Assembly: GCF_029892565.1 (NCBI RefSeq)
Contig: NZ_JARXVH010000008.1
Coordinates: forward strand, 349,730-413,729
Direction: 5' to 3'
Source: Streptomyces pseudovenezuelae
GTDB lineage: Bacteria; Actinomycetota; Actinomycetes; Streptomycetales; Streptomycetaceae
Length of the DNA: 64,000 nt
The number at the start of each line of letters is the position of its first letter. The first letter of the stretch is position 1. The notes under the pieces are model-generated. The model was not told where the DNA came from. It saw only the letters and a program-made list of their open reading frames with translations, and ran no database searches. This document shows, piece after piece, positions 8,048-16,533 of this stretch. Both the position numbers and the translations under genes were made by a program.

Positions 8048-8593
8048 CTAACTCCGGCGGCTCCAGGAAGCCTTCGCCGCCTCTCTGAGCACCTTGCGTC
8101 TGCGCCATCCCGTGAGGTGATCGACATAGACGCGACCCTCCAAGTGGTCGCACTCGTGCTGGAGGCAGCGTGCGAAGAAACCCGTGCCGTGCACGGTCAC
8201 CGGCTCGCCCGTCACCGTGAAGCCCTCGACCACCGCGTGGTCGTAGCGCTCGGTCCCCGCCTCCAGGCCCGGCAGGGACAGACAGCCCTCCGGGCCGCGG
8301 AGCGACACTCCGTCGGTCTCCACCAGGCGCGGGTTGACGAGATGGCCCAGATGACGCACCTCGTCGTCGTCCGGGCAGTCGTAGACGAAGACCCGCAGGG
8401 ACTCCCCCACCTGGTTCGCGGCGAGGCCCACTCCCTGTGCGGCGTACATCGTTGCGAACAAGTCCTCGACGAGGCTCGCGAGTTCGGGGCCGAAGTCGGT
8501 GACCTCACGGCAGGGCGTGTGCAGCGGGGCGTCGCCGAACAGCGTGAGGGGCCGGACGCGCCCGCGGGTGCCCGGAATGGAGCCGTTTCGCAT
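8048..8593 (-). CDS. def: Peptide deformylase
   Basis: A 181-residue metalloenzyme that removes the formyl group from the initiator methionine. All three family motifs are present: GVGLAANQVG, EGCLSLPG with the metal-binding cysteine, and QHECDHLEG with the HExxH pair and catalytic glutamate. Streptomyces genomes usually hold several deformylase paralogues; this one stands alone, converging on the TetR gene and diverging from murT. The ATG at 8593 gives the expected N-terminal length. Confidence 0.95.
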   Translation of the reverse strand: MRNGSIPGTRGRVRPLTLFGDAPLHTPCREVTDFGPELASLVEDLFATMYAAQGVGLAANQVGESLRVFVYDCPDDDEVRHLGHLVNPRLVETDGVSLRGPEGCLSLPGLEAGTERYDHAVVEGFTVTGEPVTVHGTGFFARCLQHECDHLEGRVYVDHLTGWRRRKVLREAAKASWSRRS

Positions 8594-8704
8594 GGCCGCA
8601 AGGGTACGGCGATTCGGGAGTGCGAATGGATCTCGATAGGCTGGCCACCACCACGTTGCCGTCAGGCAGAGGCGCGGCGCGTACGCAAGGAGGATCGGGA
8701 ACTG

Positions 8705-9943
8705 ATGTCAGGCAACTCGGACCCGCTTTCGCCGCGGGCCAAGCTCGCCGTGACCGCCGGCAAGGCGGTCGCTGCGGCGTCGCGTGCCGCGGGCCGCGGC
8801 AGCGGATCGGTGATCGGTGGCCGCGTCGCGCTCAAACTGGACCCCGACCTCCTGGCCAGGCTCGCCCAGAGCCTGGACGTCGTCCTCGTCTCCGCGACCA
8901 ACGGCAAGACCACGACCACCCGGCTGATCGCCGAGGCCCTCGGCGCCGCGGGCCCGGTCGTGTCCAACGCGCTCGGCGCGAACATGCCGGCCGGGATCAC
9001 CTCCGCCCTCGCGGGCGGCTCGGAGGCGCGCTACGGCGTCATCGAGGTCGACGAGAAGTACCTGGCCGGCGTGGCCCGCGACACCGACCCCAAGTGCATC
9101 GCCCTCCTCAACCTCTCCCGCGACCAGCTCGACCGTGCCGCCGAGACCCGCATGCTCGCCGAGAACTGGCGCGAGGGGCTGGCGGGTTCGAAGGCCGTCG
9201 TCGTCGCCAACGCGGACGACCCGCTGGTCGTGTGGGCCGCCTCCTCCTCCCCCAACGTGATCTGGGTCGCCGCCGGTCAGATGTGGAAGGACGACGCCTG
9301 GTCCTGCCCGTCCTGCGGCGGCGTGATGCAGCGGCCCGGTGACGACTGGTTCTGCGGCGAGTGCGGGTTCCGCCGCCCGACGCCGAGCTGGGCGCTCTCC
9401 GGCGACCACGTGCTCGACCCGCACGGCTCCGCCTGGCCGATCCACCTCCAGCTGCCCGGGCGCGCCAACAAGGCCAACGCGGCCTCCTCGGCCGCCGTCG
9501 CCGCCGTGTTCGGCGTACCGCCGCAGGTCGCCCTGGAGCGCATGTACCAGGTGCAGGCCGTGGCCGGCCGCTACGACGTCGTGCAGTTCCAGCAGCGCGA
9601 CCTGCGACTGCTGCTCGCCAAGAACCCGGCGGGCTGGCTCGAAACGTTCAGCCTGATCGATCCGCCGCCCACCCCGGTGATCCTCTCCGTGAACGCGCGG
9701 GGCGCCGACGGCACCGACACCTCCTGGCTGTGGGACGTCGACTACACCCGGCTGAGCGGCCACCCGATCTGCGTCGTCGGCGACCGCAAGCTCGACCTCG
9801 CCGTCCGCCTGGAGGTCGCCAACCAGCACTTCCAGGTCTGCGACAACCTCGACCAGGCGGTGCAGCAGTGCCCGCCCGGGCGCATCGAGGTCATCGCCAA
9901 CTACACCGCGTTCCAGGATCTGCGCCGCCGCGTCGGCAACTGA
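8705..9943 (+). CDS. murT: Lipid II isoglutaminyl synthase, MurT ligase subunit
   Basis: A 412-residue Mur-ligase-like protein. The P-loop ATNGKTT spans residues 64-70. A Cys4 zinc ribbon, CPSC then CGEC, interrupts the central domain, a hallmark of MurT. The C-terminal DUF1727 region ends with a D-Y-T-R and VIANYTAFQDL segment. MurT activates the alpha-carboxylate of D-isoglutamate in lipid II with ATP, while GatD supplies ammonia; amidation is needed for efficient peptidoglycan cross-linking. ATG 8705 follows AAGGAGGA. The long upstream extension of the frame runs through the deformylase region and was rejected. gatD follows after 16 bases. Confidence 0.95.
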   Translation: MSGNSDPLSPRAKLAVTAGKAVAAASRAAGRGSGSVIGGRVALKLDPDLLARLAQSLDVVLVSATNGKTTTTRLIAEALGAAGPVVSNALGANMPAGITSALAGGSEARYGVIEVDEKYLAGVARDTDPKCIALLNLSRDQLDRAAETRMLAENWREGLAGSKAVVVANADDPLVVWAASSSPNVIWVAAGQMWKDDAWSCPSCGGVMQRPGDDWFCGECGFRRPTPSWALSGDHVLDPHGSAWPIHLQLPGRANKANAASSAAVAAVFGVPPQVALERMYQVQAVAGRYDVVQFQQRDLRLLLAKNPAGWLETFSLIDPPPTPVILSVNARGADGTDTSWLWDVDYTRLSGHPICVVGDRKLDLAVRLEVANQHFQVCDNLDQAVQQCPPGRIEVIANYTAFQDLRRRVGN

Positions 9944-9959
9944 CACTCAGGGGACTTTT

Positions 9960-10688
9960 GTGAGCGACAACAGCCTGCGGGTCGTGTGGATCTACCCCGA
10001 CCTGCTCAGCACGTACGGCGACCAGGGCAACGTCCTGGTCGTGGAGCGCCGGGCCCGGCAGCGCCGCCTCGACGTGGCGCGCCTCGACGTGCGCAGCGAC
10101 CAGCCCATCCCGACCTCGGGCGACATCTACCTGATCGGCGGCGGTGAGGACCGGCCGCAGCGGCTCGCGGCCGAGCGGCTGCGCCGGGACGGCGGTCTGC
10201 ACCGGGCCGTGGAGAACGGAGCGATCGTCTTCTCCGTCTGCGCCGGCTACCAGATCCTCGGCCACGAGTTCATCAACGACCTCGGCCAGCGCGAGCCCGG
10301 CCTCGGGCTGCTCGACGTGGTCTCGGTGCGCGGCGAGGGCGCGCGGTGCGTCGGCGACGTCCTCGGCGACATCGACCCGCGCCTGGGCCTGCCGCCGCTG
10401 ACCGGCTTCGAGAACCACCAGGGCATCACCCATCTCGGGCCGTCGGCCCGCCCGTTCGCCCAGGTCCGCCTCGGCAACGGCAACGGCACGGGCGACGGCA
10501 CGGAGGGCGCGTACAACGACACGGTCTTCGGTACGTACATGCACGGCCCGGTGCTGGCGCGCAACCCGCTCATCGCCGACCATCTGCTGAAGCTCGCGCT
10601 CGACGTGAACGCGCTGCCGCCGACGGACGACCGGTGGTACGAGGCGCTGCGCAACGAGCGCATCGCTTCGGCGCAGCAACCTGCGTGA
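9960..10688 (+). CDS. gatD: Lipid II isoglutaminyl synthase, GatD glutaminase subunit
   Basis: A 242-residue class I glutamine amidotransferase. The nucleophile is in VFSVCAGYQ (C94, the same number as in characterised GatD), the substrate-binding loop is ENHQGITHLG, and a catalytic histidine lies in TYMHGPVL (H195). It generates ammonia from glutamine and channels it to MurT for amidation of lipid II. The GTG start follows the murT stop by 16 bases behind an AGGGGAC site, so the two subunits are produced together. Confidence 0.95.
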   Translation: MSDNSLRVVWIYPDLLSTYGDQGNVLVVERRARQRRLDVARLDVRSDQPIPTSGDIYLIGGGEDRPQRLAAERLRRDGGLHRAVENGAIVFSVCAGYQILGHEFINDLGQREPGLGLLDVVSVRGEGARCVGDVLGDIDPRLGLPPLTGFENHQGITHLGPSARPFAQVRLGNGNGTGDGTEGAYNDTVFGTYMHGPVLARNPLIADHLLKLALDVNALPPTDDRWYEALRNERIASAQQPA

Positions 10689-10900
10689 TCACAGTGGCGG
10701 GCAGCCGGCCCGACACCTGCGCGCCGGCCTCTCGTAACCAGCCCGTCTGAAACCCCGTCCGCACAGGTGAGCGGGGTCGTCCAGCAGGCGGACGCACGGT
10801 GCTGCCCCGCCCCCTGGTGCCGCTAGGGTGGCGGGGTTCGAGCCGGACAATGTGGTCTGGTCCCGGCGCACGTTCAACGGTGAGAAGGTTCTTTCGGGCT

Positions 10901-11926
10901 ATGCGCATTGGTGTCCTCACGTCCGGCGGCGACTGCCCCGGCCTGAACGCCGTCATCCGGTCCGTCGTCCACCGTGCCGTGGCCGACCACGGTGACGAGG
11001 TCATCGGCTTCCGGGACGGCTGGAAGGGCCTCCTGGAGGGCGACTACCTCAAGCTCGACCTCGACGCGGTGAGCGGCATCCTCGCCCGCGGCGGCACCAT
11101 CCTCGGCTCCTCCCGGGTCCAGCCCTCGCATCTGCGGGACGGCGTGGAGCGGGCCAAGGGGCATGTCGAGGAACTGGGTCTCGACGCGATCATCCCGATC
11201 GGCGGCGAGGGCACGCTGAAGGCCGCCCGCCTGATGTCGGACGCCGGTCTGCCGATCGTGGGCGTGCCGAAGACCATCGACAACGACATCGCCGTCACCG
11301 ACGTGACCTTCGGCTTCGACACGGCCGTCGGTGTCGCCACGGAGGCGCTGGACCGGCTGAAGACCACCGCCGAGTCCCATCAGCGCGTGCTGGTCGTGGA
11401 GGTCATGGGCCGCCACACCGGCTGGATCGCCCTGCACTCCGGCATGGCGGCCGGCGCGCACGCCATCGTCGTACCGGAACGGCCCTTCGACATCGAGGAG
11501 TTGGCCGCTCGGGTGGGCTCGCGGTTCGAAGCGGGCAAGCGGTTCGCGATAGTGGTGGCGGCCGAGGGGGCCAAGCCCAAGGTCGGGTCCATGGACTTCG
11601 ACGAGGGCAAGAAGGATGTCTACGGGCACGAGCGCTTCGCGGGGATCGCGCGGCAGCTCTCCATCGAGCTGGAGGAGCGGCTCGGCAAGGAGGCTCGGCC
11701 GGTGATTCTTGGGCATGTGCAGCGTGGAGGTACACCTACCGCGTACGACCGGGTGCTGGCCACGCGGTTCGGGTGGCATGCCGTTGAGGCTGTGCACCGG
11801 GGTGAGTTCGGGAAGATGACGGCGCTTCGGGGGACGGACATTCTCATGGTGTCCCTGGCGGAGGCCGTGGAGACTTTGAAGACGGTGCCCGCTGAGCGGT
11901 ACGACGAAGCGGAGTGCGTGCTCTGA
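10901..11926 (+). CDS. pfkA: ATP-dependent 6-phosphofructokinase
   Basis: A 341-residue phosphofructokinase converting fructose 6-phosphate to the 1,6-bisphosphate. The N-terminal MRIGVLTSGGDCPGLN, the GGEGTLKAA loop and the PKTIDNDI active-site segment are clear. The glycine in GGEG, where PPi-dependent enzymes have aspartate, supports ATP as donor. The start at 10901 is set by homology; the ribosome binding site is weak. Streptomyces have up to three pfkA paralogues. By position this resembles the S. coelicolor pfkA3 locus (recollection). A strong terminator follows at 11940. Confidence 0.95.
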   Translation: MRIGVLTSGGDCPGLNAVIRSVVHRAVADHGDEVIGFRDGWKGLLEGDYLKLDLDAVSGILARGGTILGSSRVQPSHLRDGVERAKGHVEELGLDAIIPIGGEGTLKAARLMSDAGLPIVGVPKTIDNDIAVTDVTFGFDTAVGVATEALDRLKTTAESHQRVLVVEVMGRHTGWIALHSGMAAGAHAIVVPERPFDIEELAARVGSRFEAGKRFAIVVAAEGAKPKVGSMDFDEGKKDVYGHERFAGIARQLSIELEERLGKEARPVILGHVQRGGTPTAYDRVLATRFGWHAVEAVHRGEFGKMTALRGTDILMVSLAEAVETLKTVPAERYDEAECVL

Positions 11927-11939
11927 CGTTCGGACCACC

Positions 11940-11971
11940 CTCACCCCGGTCACAGAGGTGACCGGGGTGAG
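11940..11971 (+). terminator. Terminator hairpin after pfkA
   Basis: CTCACCCCGGTCAC at 11940-11953 and its exact reverse complement at 11958-11971 form a perfect 14-bp stem with an AGAG tetraloop directly downstream of the pfkA stop. There is no long T tract, as is usual in Streptomyces. Confidence 0.85.
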
Positions 11972-12025
11972 TCATACCCTGGTGCGGACAGACTTGCACA
12001 AGCGCCTCGAATCAGGAGCCGTTGG

Positions 12026-12976
12026 ATGGATCACAGCGGGCACGGCATGACCATGGATCTGCCGCCGTTCACGCTGGGGCGGGGGCTCGCGTGGTCCGCC
12101 GACCCGTTCTTCCTGGTCGCCTGTCTGGTGGGGCTCGGGCTGTACGCGTGGGGTGTCGTGCGGTTGCGCAGGCGTGGGGACGCCTGGCCCGTGGGGCGGA
12201 CGATCTCGTACGTCATCGGGGTGCTCACCATCATGTTGGTGATGTGCACCGGGCTGAACGACTACGGCATGGTGATGTTCAGCGTGCACATGGTGCAGCA
12301 CATGATCATCAGCATGTTGTCGCCGATCCTGATCCTGCTGGGCGCCCCCGTCACGCTCGCCCTGCGCGCGCTGCCGACCACCGGAAAGGGTCGTAAGGGG
12401 CCGCGCGAGCTGCTGTTGATGCTGCTGCACAGCCGGTACATGCGGATCATCACGCACCCGGCGTTCACCATCCCGCTGTTCATCGCGAGCCTGTACGCGC
12501 TGTACTTCACGCCGCTGTTCGACTTCCTGATGGGATCGAAGGCGGGGCACCTCGCGATGATGGTGCACTTCCTGGCCGTGGGCATCGTCTTCTTCTGGCC
12601 GATCATCGGGGTGGACCCCGGCCCGCAGCGGCCGGGCTATCTGATGCGGATGCTGGAGCTGTTCGCGGGCATGCCGTTCCACGCGTTCTTCGGCATCGCG
12701 CTGATGATGGCGTCGGAGCCGATGGTCTCGACGTTCAAGAACCCGTCCGCCTCGCTCGGCATCGACGCGCTCTCCGACCAGACCGCGGCCGGCGGGATCG
12801 CCTGGGCGTTCAGCGAGGTGCCGTCCGTCCTGGTGCTGCTCGCCCTGCTGTTCCAGTGGTACCGCTCCGAACAGCGCCAGGCCCGGCGCTCGGACCGGGC
12901 CGCCGACCGCGACGGCGACAAGGAACTCGAGGCATACAACGCCTATTTGGCCTCATTGAACGCACGCGGGCGTTGA
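12026..12976 (+). CDS. CtaG-like cytochrome c oxidase assembly membrane protein
   Basis: A 316-residue polytopic membrane protein with about seven hydrophobic helices. It matches the caa3-type CtaG family: a histidine/methionine-rich N-terminus (MDHSGHGM), HMVQHMIISML in the second helix pair, and a MVHFLAVGIVFFWP segment. Members help insert copper into, or assemble, cytochrome c oxidase. The His and Met residues at the extracytoplasmic face fit copper handling. ATG 12026 follows CAGGAG. It is a single gene after the pfkA terminator. Confidence 0.9.
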   Translation: MDHSGHGMTMDLPPFTLGRGLAWSADPFFLVACLVGLGLYAWGVVRLRRRGDAWPVGRTISYVIGVLTIMLVMCTGLNDYGMVMFSVHMVQHMIISMLSPILILLGAPVTLALRALPTTGKGRKGPRELLLMLLHSRYMRIITHPAFTIPLFIASLYALYFTPLFDFLMGSKAGHLAMMVHFLAVGIVFFWPIIGVDPGPQRPGYLMRMLELFAGMPFHAFFGIALMMASEPMVSTFKNPSASLGIDALSDQTAAGGIAWAFSEVPSVLVLLALLFQWYRSEQRQARRSDRAADRDGDKELEAYNAYLASLNARGR

Positions 12977-13040
12977 AGGCTCCGTCTTTCTGACGCATTC
13001 AGTAGCATGAAGCGCATCGGGGGAAACCGCAGGGGGAGCG

Positions 13041-14411
13041 GTGATGACATTGCGCGCGTTCATGTTAATTCGGAGGATCTCCGTCCTGTTGGCATGCGTA
13101 CTGGTGCTGGGCGGTTGTGACACCGGAACGCCTTTGACCAAGGTGAAAGCAGTAGCCGCGGGAGTGCCTTCTCTCGCGCCCTTCTTCGACGAGGGCAGTG
13201 GTCTCGGCAAGGACACCACGGTCCGCTCGCAGGCCGTGCGGGGCGGCCTGCAGCAAGGGGACACGCCCGGGCTGTACGGCGGGACACGGGAGCCGACGCT
13301 CTGTGACGTGGCCAAGCTGAAGGCGTTTCTCACGAATCCCAGGAACAGGCAGAAGGCTCAGGCGTGGGCAACCGCCCTCGACCTGACCACGGCCGAGATT
13401 CCGGATTATCTGGACCGGCTCACACCGGTTCTCCTGCGTCACGACACTCTCGTGAAGAACCACGACTACAAAAAGGGAAAGGCCGTTCCCTTCAATTCGC
13501 TGCTGCAGGCGGGAATCGCGATTCTCGTCGACCAGCAGGGACTGCCGGCCGTGAAGTGCTCGTGCGGAAATCCGCTGCGGCCCTTCGAGGGTGACACCGA
13601 CCGGATCTCGGTCACGTTCGACGACGGCAACAAGAAGTGGCAGGGGTACGAGCGTTCGTCCGTGGTGGCGGTGCGTCCCGCACCCCGGAAGATGGCGAAG
13701 CTCGCCCTCGTCGACGTCGACGACCCCGATACGGGCATCAGCCGGCCGGTCGGCACGACGGGCAGGGCCGACACGACGTTCGACACCCGCGAGCTGCGCG
13801 CGGTGCCCCTCCTCGCCGGGACGACCTTCGGGGAGGCGAGCCTGCGGCTGGCCGACCAGGGGCTCGCGACAGGGTACGGCGGCCAGCAGGCGCCGGCCGC
13901 CGACGCGCGCGTGACGGCGTCGGATCCGCCGGCCGGGACCGAGCTGCGGTTCGGCCAGTACGTGACGCTAACGGCCGTCGGCGGGAGTTCGTCGGGGAGC
14001 GGTACGTCAGGTGGGGGTACGTCAGGTGGGGGCTCGACACCTCCCCCGCCCCCATCGGTCTCCGATCCGCCGTCCAAGGCTCCACCCTCCTCGCCCTCGG
14101 GCAGCGGCACCGGCGGCTCCTCGTCCGCCCCGCCGTCGAGCGGGCCGCCCAGTTCCGGGCCGCCCACGTCGAACCCGCCGCCGAGCTCGAAGCCACCGGA
14201 CAGCACTCCGCCGACGACGACCGTCGCACCGCCGCCGGACACGCTCGCACCGCCGCCGCCGAGAGATCCGGTGACCACCAGCGCGCCACCGCCGCCCAGC
14301 GACCCGGTCACGACGAGCGCGCCACCGCCGCCCGGCGACCCGGTCACCAGCAGCGTTCCCGGCACCACCGAGCCCGCGTCGTCCGGGCCCGCTTCGAGCG
14401 CGAGCGCCTAG
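13041..14411 (+). CDS. PASTA-domain lipoprotein with proline-rich tail (DUF6777-like)
   Basis: A predicted lipoprotein of about 456 residues: a short basic N-terminus, a hydrophobic stretch and the lipobox VLGGC. A globular domain (residues 30-240) follows, with paired cysteines in KCSCG. Next comes one PASTA-like repeat (RAVPLLAGTTFGEAS to VTLTAVG) and a low-complexity Gly/Ser/Pro tail that could span peptidoglycan. The start may be GTG 13041 or, with better spacing from AGGGGGAG, ATG 13044. An in-frame TTA codon at 13065-13067 predicts bldA-dependent translation. It sits just upstream of a Ser/Thr kinase that itself lacks PASTA domains, so a sensor-partner role is an attractive inference. 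I recall such proteins as DUF6777 but cannot confirm it. Confidence 0.8.
   Translation: MMTLRAFMLIRRISVLLACVLVLGGCDTGTPLTKVKAVAAGVPSLAPFFDEGSGLGKDTTVRSQAVRGGLQQGDTPGLYGGTREPTLCDVAKLKAFLTNPRNRQKAQAWATALDLTTAEIPDYLDRLTPVLLRHDTLVKNHDYKKGKAVPFNSLLQAGIAILVDQQGLPAVKCSCGNPLRPFEGDTDRISVTFDDGNKKWQGYERSSVVAVRPAPRKMAKLALVDVDDPDTGISRPVGTTGRADTTFDTRELRAVPLLAGTTFGEASLRLADQGLATGYGGQQAPAADARVTASDPPAGTELRFGQYVTLTAVGGSSSGSGTSGGGTSGGGSTPPPPPSVSDPPSKAPPSSPSGSGTGGSSSAPPSSGPPSSGPPTSNPPPSSKPPDSTPPTTTVAPPPDTLAPPPPRDPVTTSAPPPPSDPVTTSAPPPPGDPVTSSVPGTTEPASSGPASSASA
14247..14354 (+). repeat. Three tandem 36-bp units encoding a 12-residue Pro-rich repeat
   Basis: Units 14247-14282, 14283-14318 and 14319-14354 encode APPPPRDPVTTS, APPPPSDPVTTS and APPPPGDPVTSS. 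They form the tail of the lipoprotein gene and are in frame, so copy-number change would alter tail length without breaking the protein. Confidence 0.9.
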
Positions 14412-14438
14412 CGCACCGCAGACCCCGGGAGTCACCGG

Positions 14439-16310
14439 ATGCCTTCAGGATCACCGACGTCGGGAGTGGGCCGGGTCATCGCCGGCCGCTATCTGTTGCT
14501 CAACCAGTTGGGCGGCGGGGGCATGGGCCATGTGTGGCTCGCCCACGACCGGAGACTCGCCTGCGAGGTGGCGCTCAAGGAGATCGTGTTCCGGGACCTG
14601 GACACGGTCGCCGAGGAACGGGAGTCCCGGGTGGCGCGGGCCCGCGCGGAAGCCCGGCACGCGGCCGGGCTGCGGGGCCATCCGAACGTGGTGACGGTGC
14701 ACGACGTCCTGGAGCACGAGGGGCTGCCGTGGATCGTCATGGAGTACGTGGCGGGCGCCGTGGACCTGCGCGACCTGGTCGACCAGCGGGGTCCCCTCGC
14801 ACCCGCGGAGGGCGCCCGCGTCGGACTCGCCGTGCTCGACGCGCTGACCGCCGGGCACGAGCGGGGCGTCATGCACCGGGACGTGAAGCCGGCGAACATC
14901 CTGCTCGCGCCGGACCGCAGCGGGTCGCCGTACGGCCGGGTGCTGCTCACCGACTACGGCATCTCGGTGCGCCCCGACGGCGGCGAGACCCGGTACACGA
15001 TGGCGTCCGTGCTGGTGGGGACGTCGGGATATCTGGCGCCGGAGCGGGCCACGGGTGGGCCGCCGACCGCGTCCGCCGACCTGTTCTCGCTGGGCTGCAC
15101 GCTCTATCACGCCGTCGAGGGCCAGGGGCCTTTCGAGCGGGAGTCGCATCTGGCACAAGTGACCGCGGTGGTCATGGAGGAGCCGCGGCCCGCCGTGCGC
15201 GCCGGTGCGCTGGGCCCCGTACTGGCGGCTCTGCTCGCGAAGGATCCGGCGGAGCGGCTGTCCGCGACGGAGGCGGAGGCGGCGCTGTCGGGGATCATCA
15301 CGCCGCAGGCCGAGTCGTACGCGCGCACCCAGACGGATCTGGGTTCGCAGCCGCCCTGGGCGGGCGTCGCCCCGCCCCCTCCCCCGCCCGGGCCTGGCGT
15401 GCAGGATTTCGGGCCGCCCGTCGCGTCCCCGTCAGTCGGCCCGTCGGCGCCCTCGGCGGGGTCGTCGCCCGCCCGGCACCGCCGGGAGGTCCCGCGTGTC
15501 CTGCGTGCCGTCCTCGCCGTCTCTCTCGGCCTGGTGCTGGCCCTGGGCGGGGTCTGGTACGCCATGGCGCACCGGACGTCCACCGAGGACACGACGGCGT
15601 CGGCGCCGCCGTACGGCTCGGGGGTGGGGCTCGCCGAGCCGCTCAAGGACGGCGACTGTGTGCTCGCCGACTGGCCCGGGGGCCGTTTCCGGGGCACGCC
15701 CCGGCTGCGGGTGGACGCGGGCTGTGTCGGGGGTACGCCCGACGGGCAGGTGATGGCCTTCGCGCCGGCCGGGTCCGCGGACGAGGCCAGGAAGACCGGT
15801 CCGGCCCGCTGCGAGGAGCGGACGCGGGAGATCCGGGAGAGGCTCGCGGACGTCCGCGCGGTCGCGGTGGTGCCGAGCCCGGCCGGTTTCCGGGCCGCCG
15901 GGCGCCGTACGGCCTGTCTGGTGCTCGGCGCGCACGGGCCGGTCTACGGGCCGCTGGGCGCGCACCGCAAGCTCGGCTCGTCCTTCATCGACACCACGAA
16001 CATGCAGCGCCGGGACTGTCTGCGGGCCCGGACGAACCGGGACGCCCAGCTGGTCTCCTGCACCGGCGCGTACGACGAGAAGGTGCTCGGTTTCACCCGG
16101 CTCGGCTCCGACGTCACCCTTCCGGAGGCGCGTACGGAGTCGGACGCGGCTTGCGCGAAGGACGTGCCTCCAGGGGACTACGGCTTCGATCCCTCCGTCT
16201 ACACGGCCGGGTCCTGGACCAGCGAGGGACCGTGGAAATCGGGCACACATTTCGTCGTGTGCACCGTCCGGAGGCAGAACGGGGGCACCATGGAGGGGGA
16301 CGAACCATGA
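14439..16310 (+). CDS. Membrane-anchored serine/threonine protein kinase
   Basis: A 623-residue Hanks-type kinase. The glycine loop GGGGMGHVW is near residue 26, with VALKEIVF carrying the ATP lysine, the catalytic loop HRDVKPANIL, and GYLAPERA as the APE region. The metal loop reads DYG rather than DFG, a tolerated variant. A Pro-rich linker leads to one transmembrane helix (VLRAVLAVSLGLVLALGGVW) near residue 360. The extracellular domain is Cys-containing, about 240 residues, and without PASTA repeats. It lies 27 bases after the PASTA lipoprotein gene. The kinase probably senses envelope state, possibly through that lipoprotein; targets are unknown. Confidence 0.93.
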   Translation: MPSGSPTSGVGRVIAGRYLLLNQLGGGGMGHVWLAHDRRLACEVALKEIVFRDLDTVAEERESRVARARAEARHAAGLRGHPNVVTVHDVLEHEGLPWIVMEYVAGAVDLRDLVDQRGPLAPAEGARVGLAVLDALTAGHERGVMHRDVKPANILLAPDRSGSPYGRVLLTDYGISVRPDGGETRYTMASVLVGTSGYLAPERATGGPPTASADLFSLGCTLYHAVEGQGPFERESHLAQVTAVVMEEPRPAVRAGALGPVLAALLAKDPAERLSATEAEAALSGIITPQAESYARTQTDLGSQPPWAGVAPPPPPPGPGVQDFGPPVASPSVGPSAPSAGSSPARHRREVPRVLRAVLAVSLGLVLALGGVWYAMAHRTSTEDTTASAPPYGSGVGLAEPLKDGDCVLADWPGGRFRGTPRLRVDAGCVGGTPDGQVMAFAPAGSADEARKTGPARCEERTREIRERLADVRAVAVVPSPAGFRAAGRRTACLVLGAHGPVYGPLGAHRKLGSSFIDTTNMQRRDCLRARTNRDAQLVSCTGAYDEKVLGFTRLGSDVTLPEARTESDAACAKDVPPGDYGFDPSVYTAGSWTSEGPWKSGTHFVVCTVRRQNGGTMEGDEP

Positions 16311-16323
16311 GGAGGGTGTCGCG

Positions 16324-16494
16324 ATGCCCGGTTCTACGGACGGCTCGACCAAGACGATGGGGGTGCTCACCGTCGGAGGTCTGGTCGCGGTGACCGCCTA
16401 CACGGTGGCGCTCGGCAGCAACGGCTGGCTGTGGTTCGGCTGGGTCGTGCTGGGGCTGATCACCCTCGGGATGGTGGCCACGCGCAGCGCCTGA
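16324..16494 (+). CDS. Small membrane protein (56 aa)
   Basis: A short open frame from ATG 16324, preceded by GAGGAGGGTG, ends at TGA 16494. The product has two hydrophobic segments (MGVLTVGGLVAVTAYTVAL and WLWFGWVVLGLITLGMVA) separated by a G-S-N-G turn, so it should insert as a helical hairpin. It begins 13 bases after the kinase stop, suggesting it is the last gene of that operon. No known domain is recognised. It could stabilise the kinase or be an independent small protein. Confidence 0.7.
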   Translation: MPGSTDGSTKTMGVLTVGGLVAVTAYTVALGSNGWLWFGWVVLGLITLGMVATRSA

Positions 16495-16533
16495 GGGGAT
16501 CTGGGAAAGGCGGTCACTCGCGGCGCCTGAGCC

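Noticed and set aside
7865..8704. In-frame upstream extension of MurT
   Set aside because: It runs through the TetR 3' end and the minus-strand deformylase gene; the canonical MurT start is at 8705.
10752..10777. Hairpin after gatD (ACCCCG/CGGGGT) as a terminator
   Set aside because: Only a six-base stem with a long loop; too weak to annotate with confidence, though it may contribute to termination.
14247..14354. Tandem 36-bp units considered as a CRISPR-like array
   Set aside because: Units are directly adjacent without spacers and encode an in-frame Pro-rich protein repeat.
13637..16393. 918-codon plus-strand frame across the lipoprotein and kinase genes
   Set aside because: Arg/Pro/Gly-rich composition typical of high-GC shadow frames; two real genes with clear domains occupy the region.
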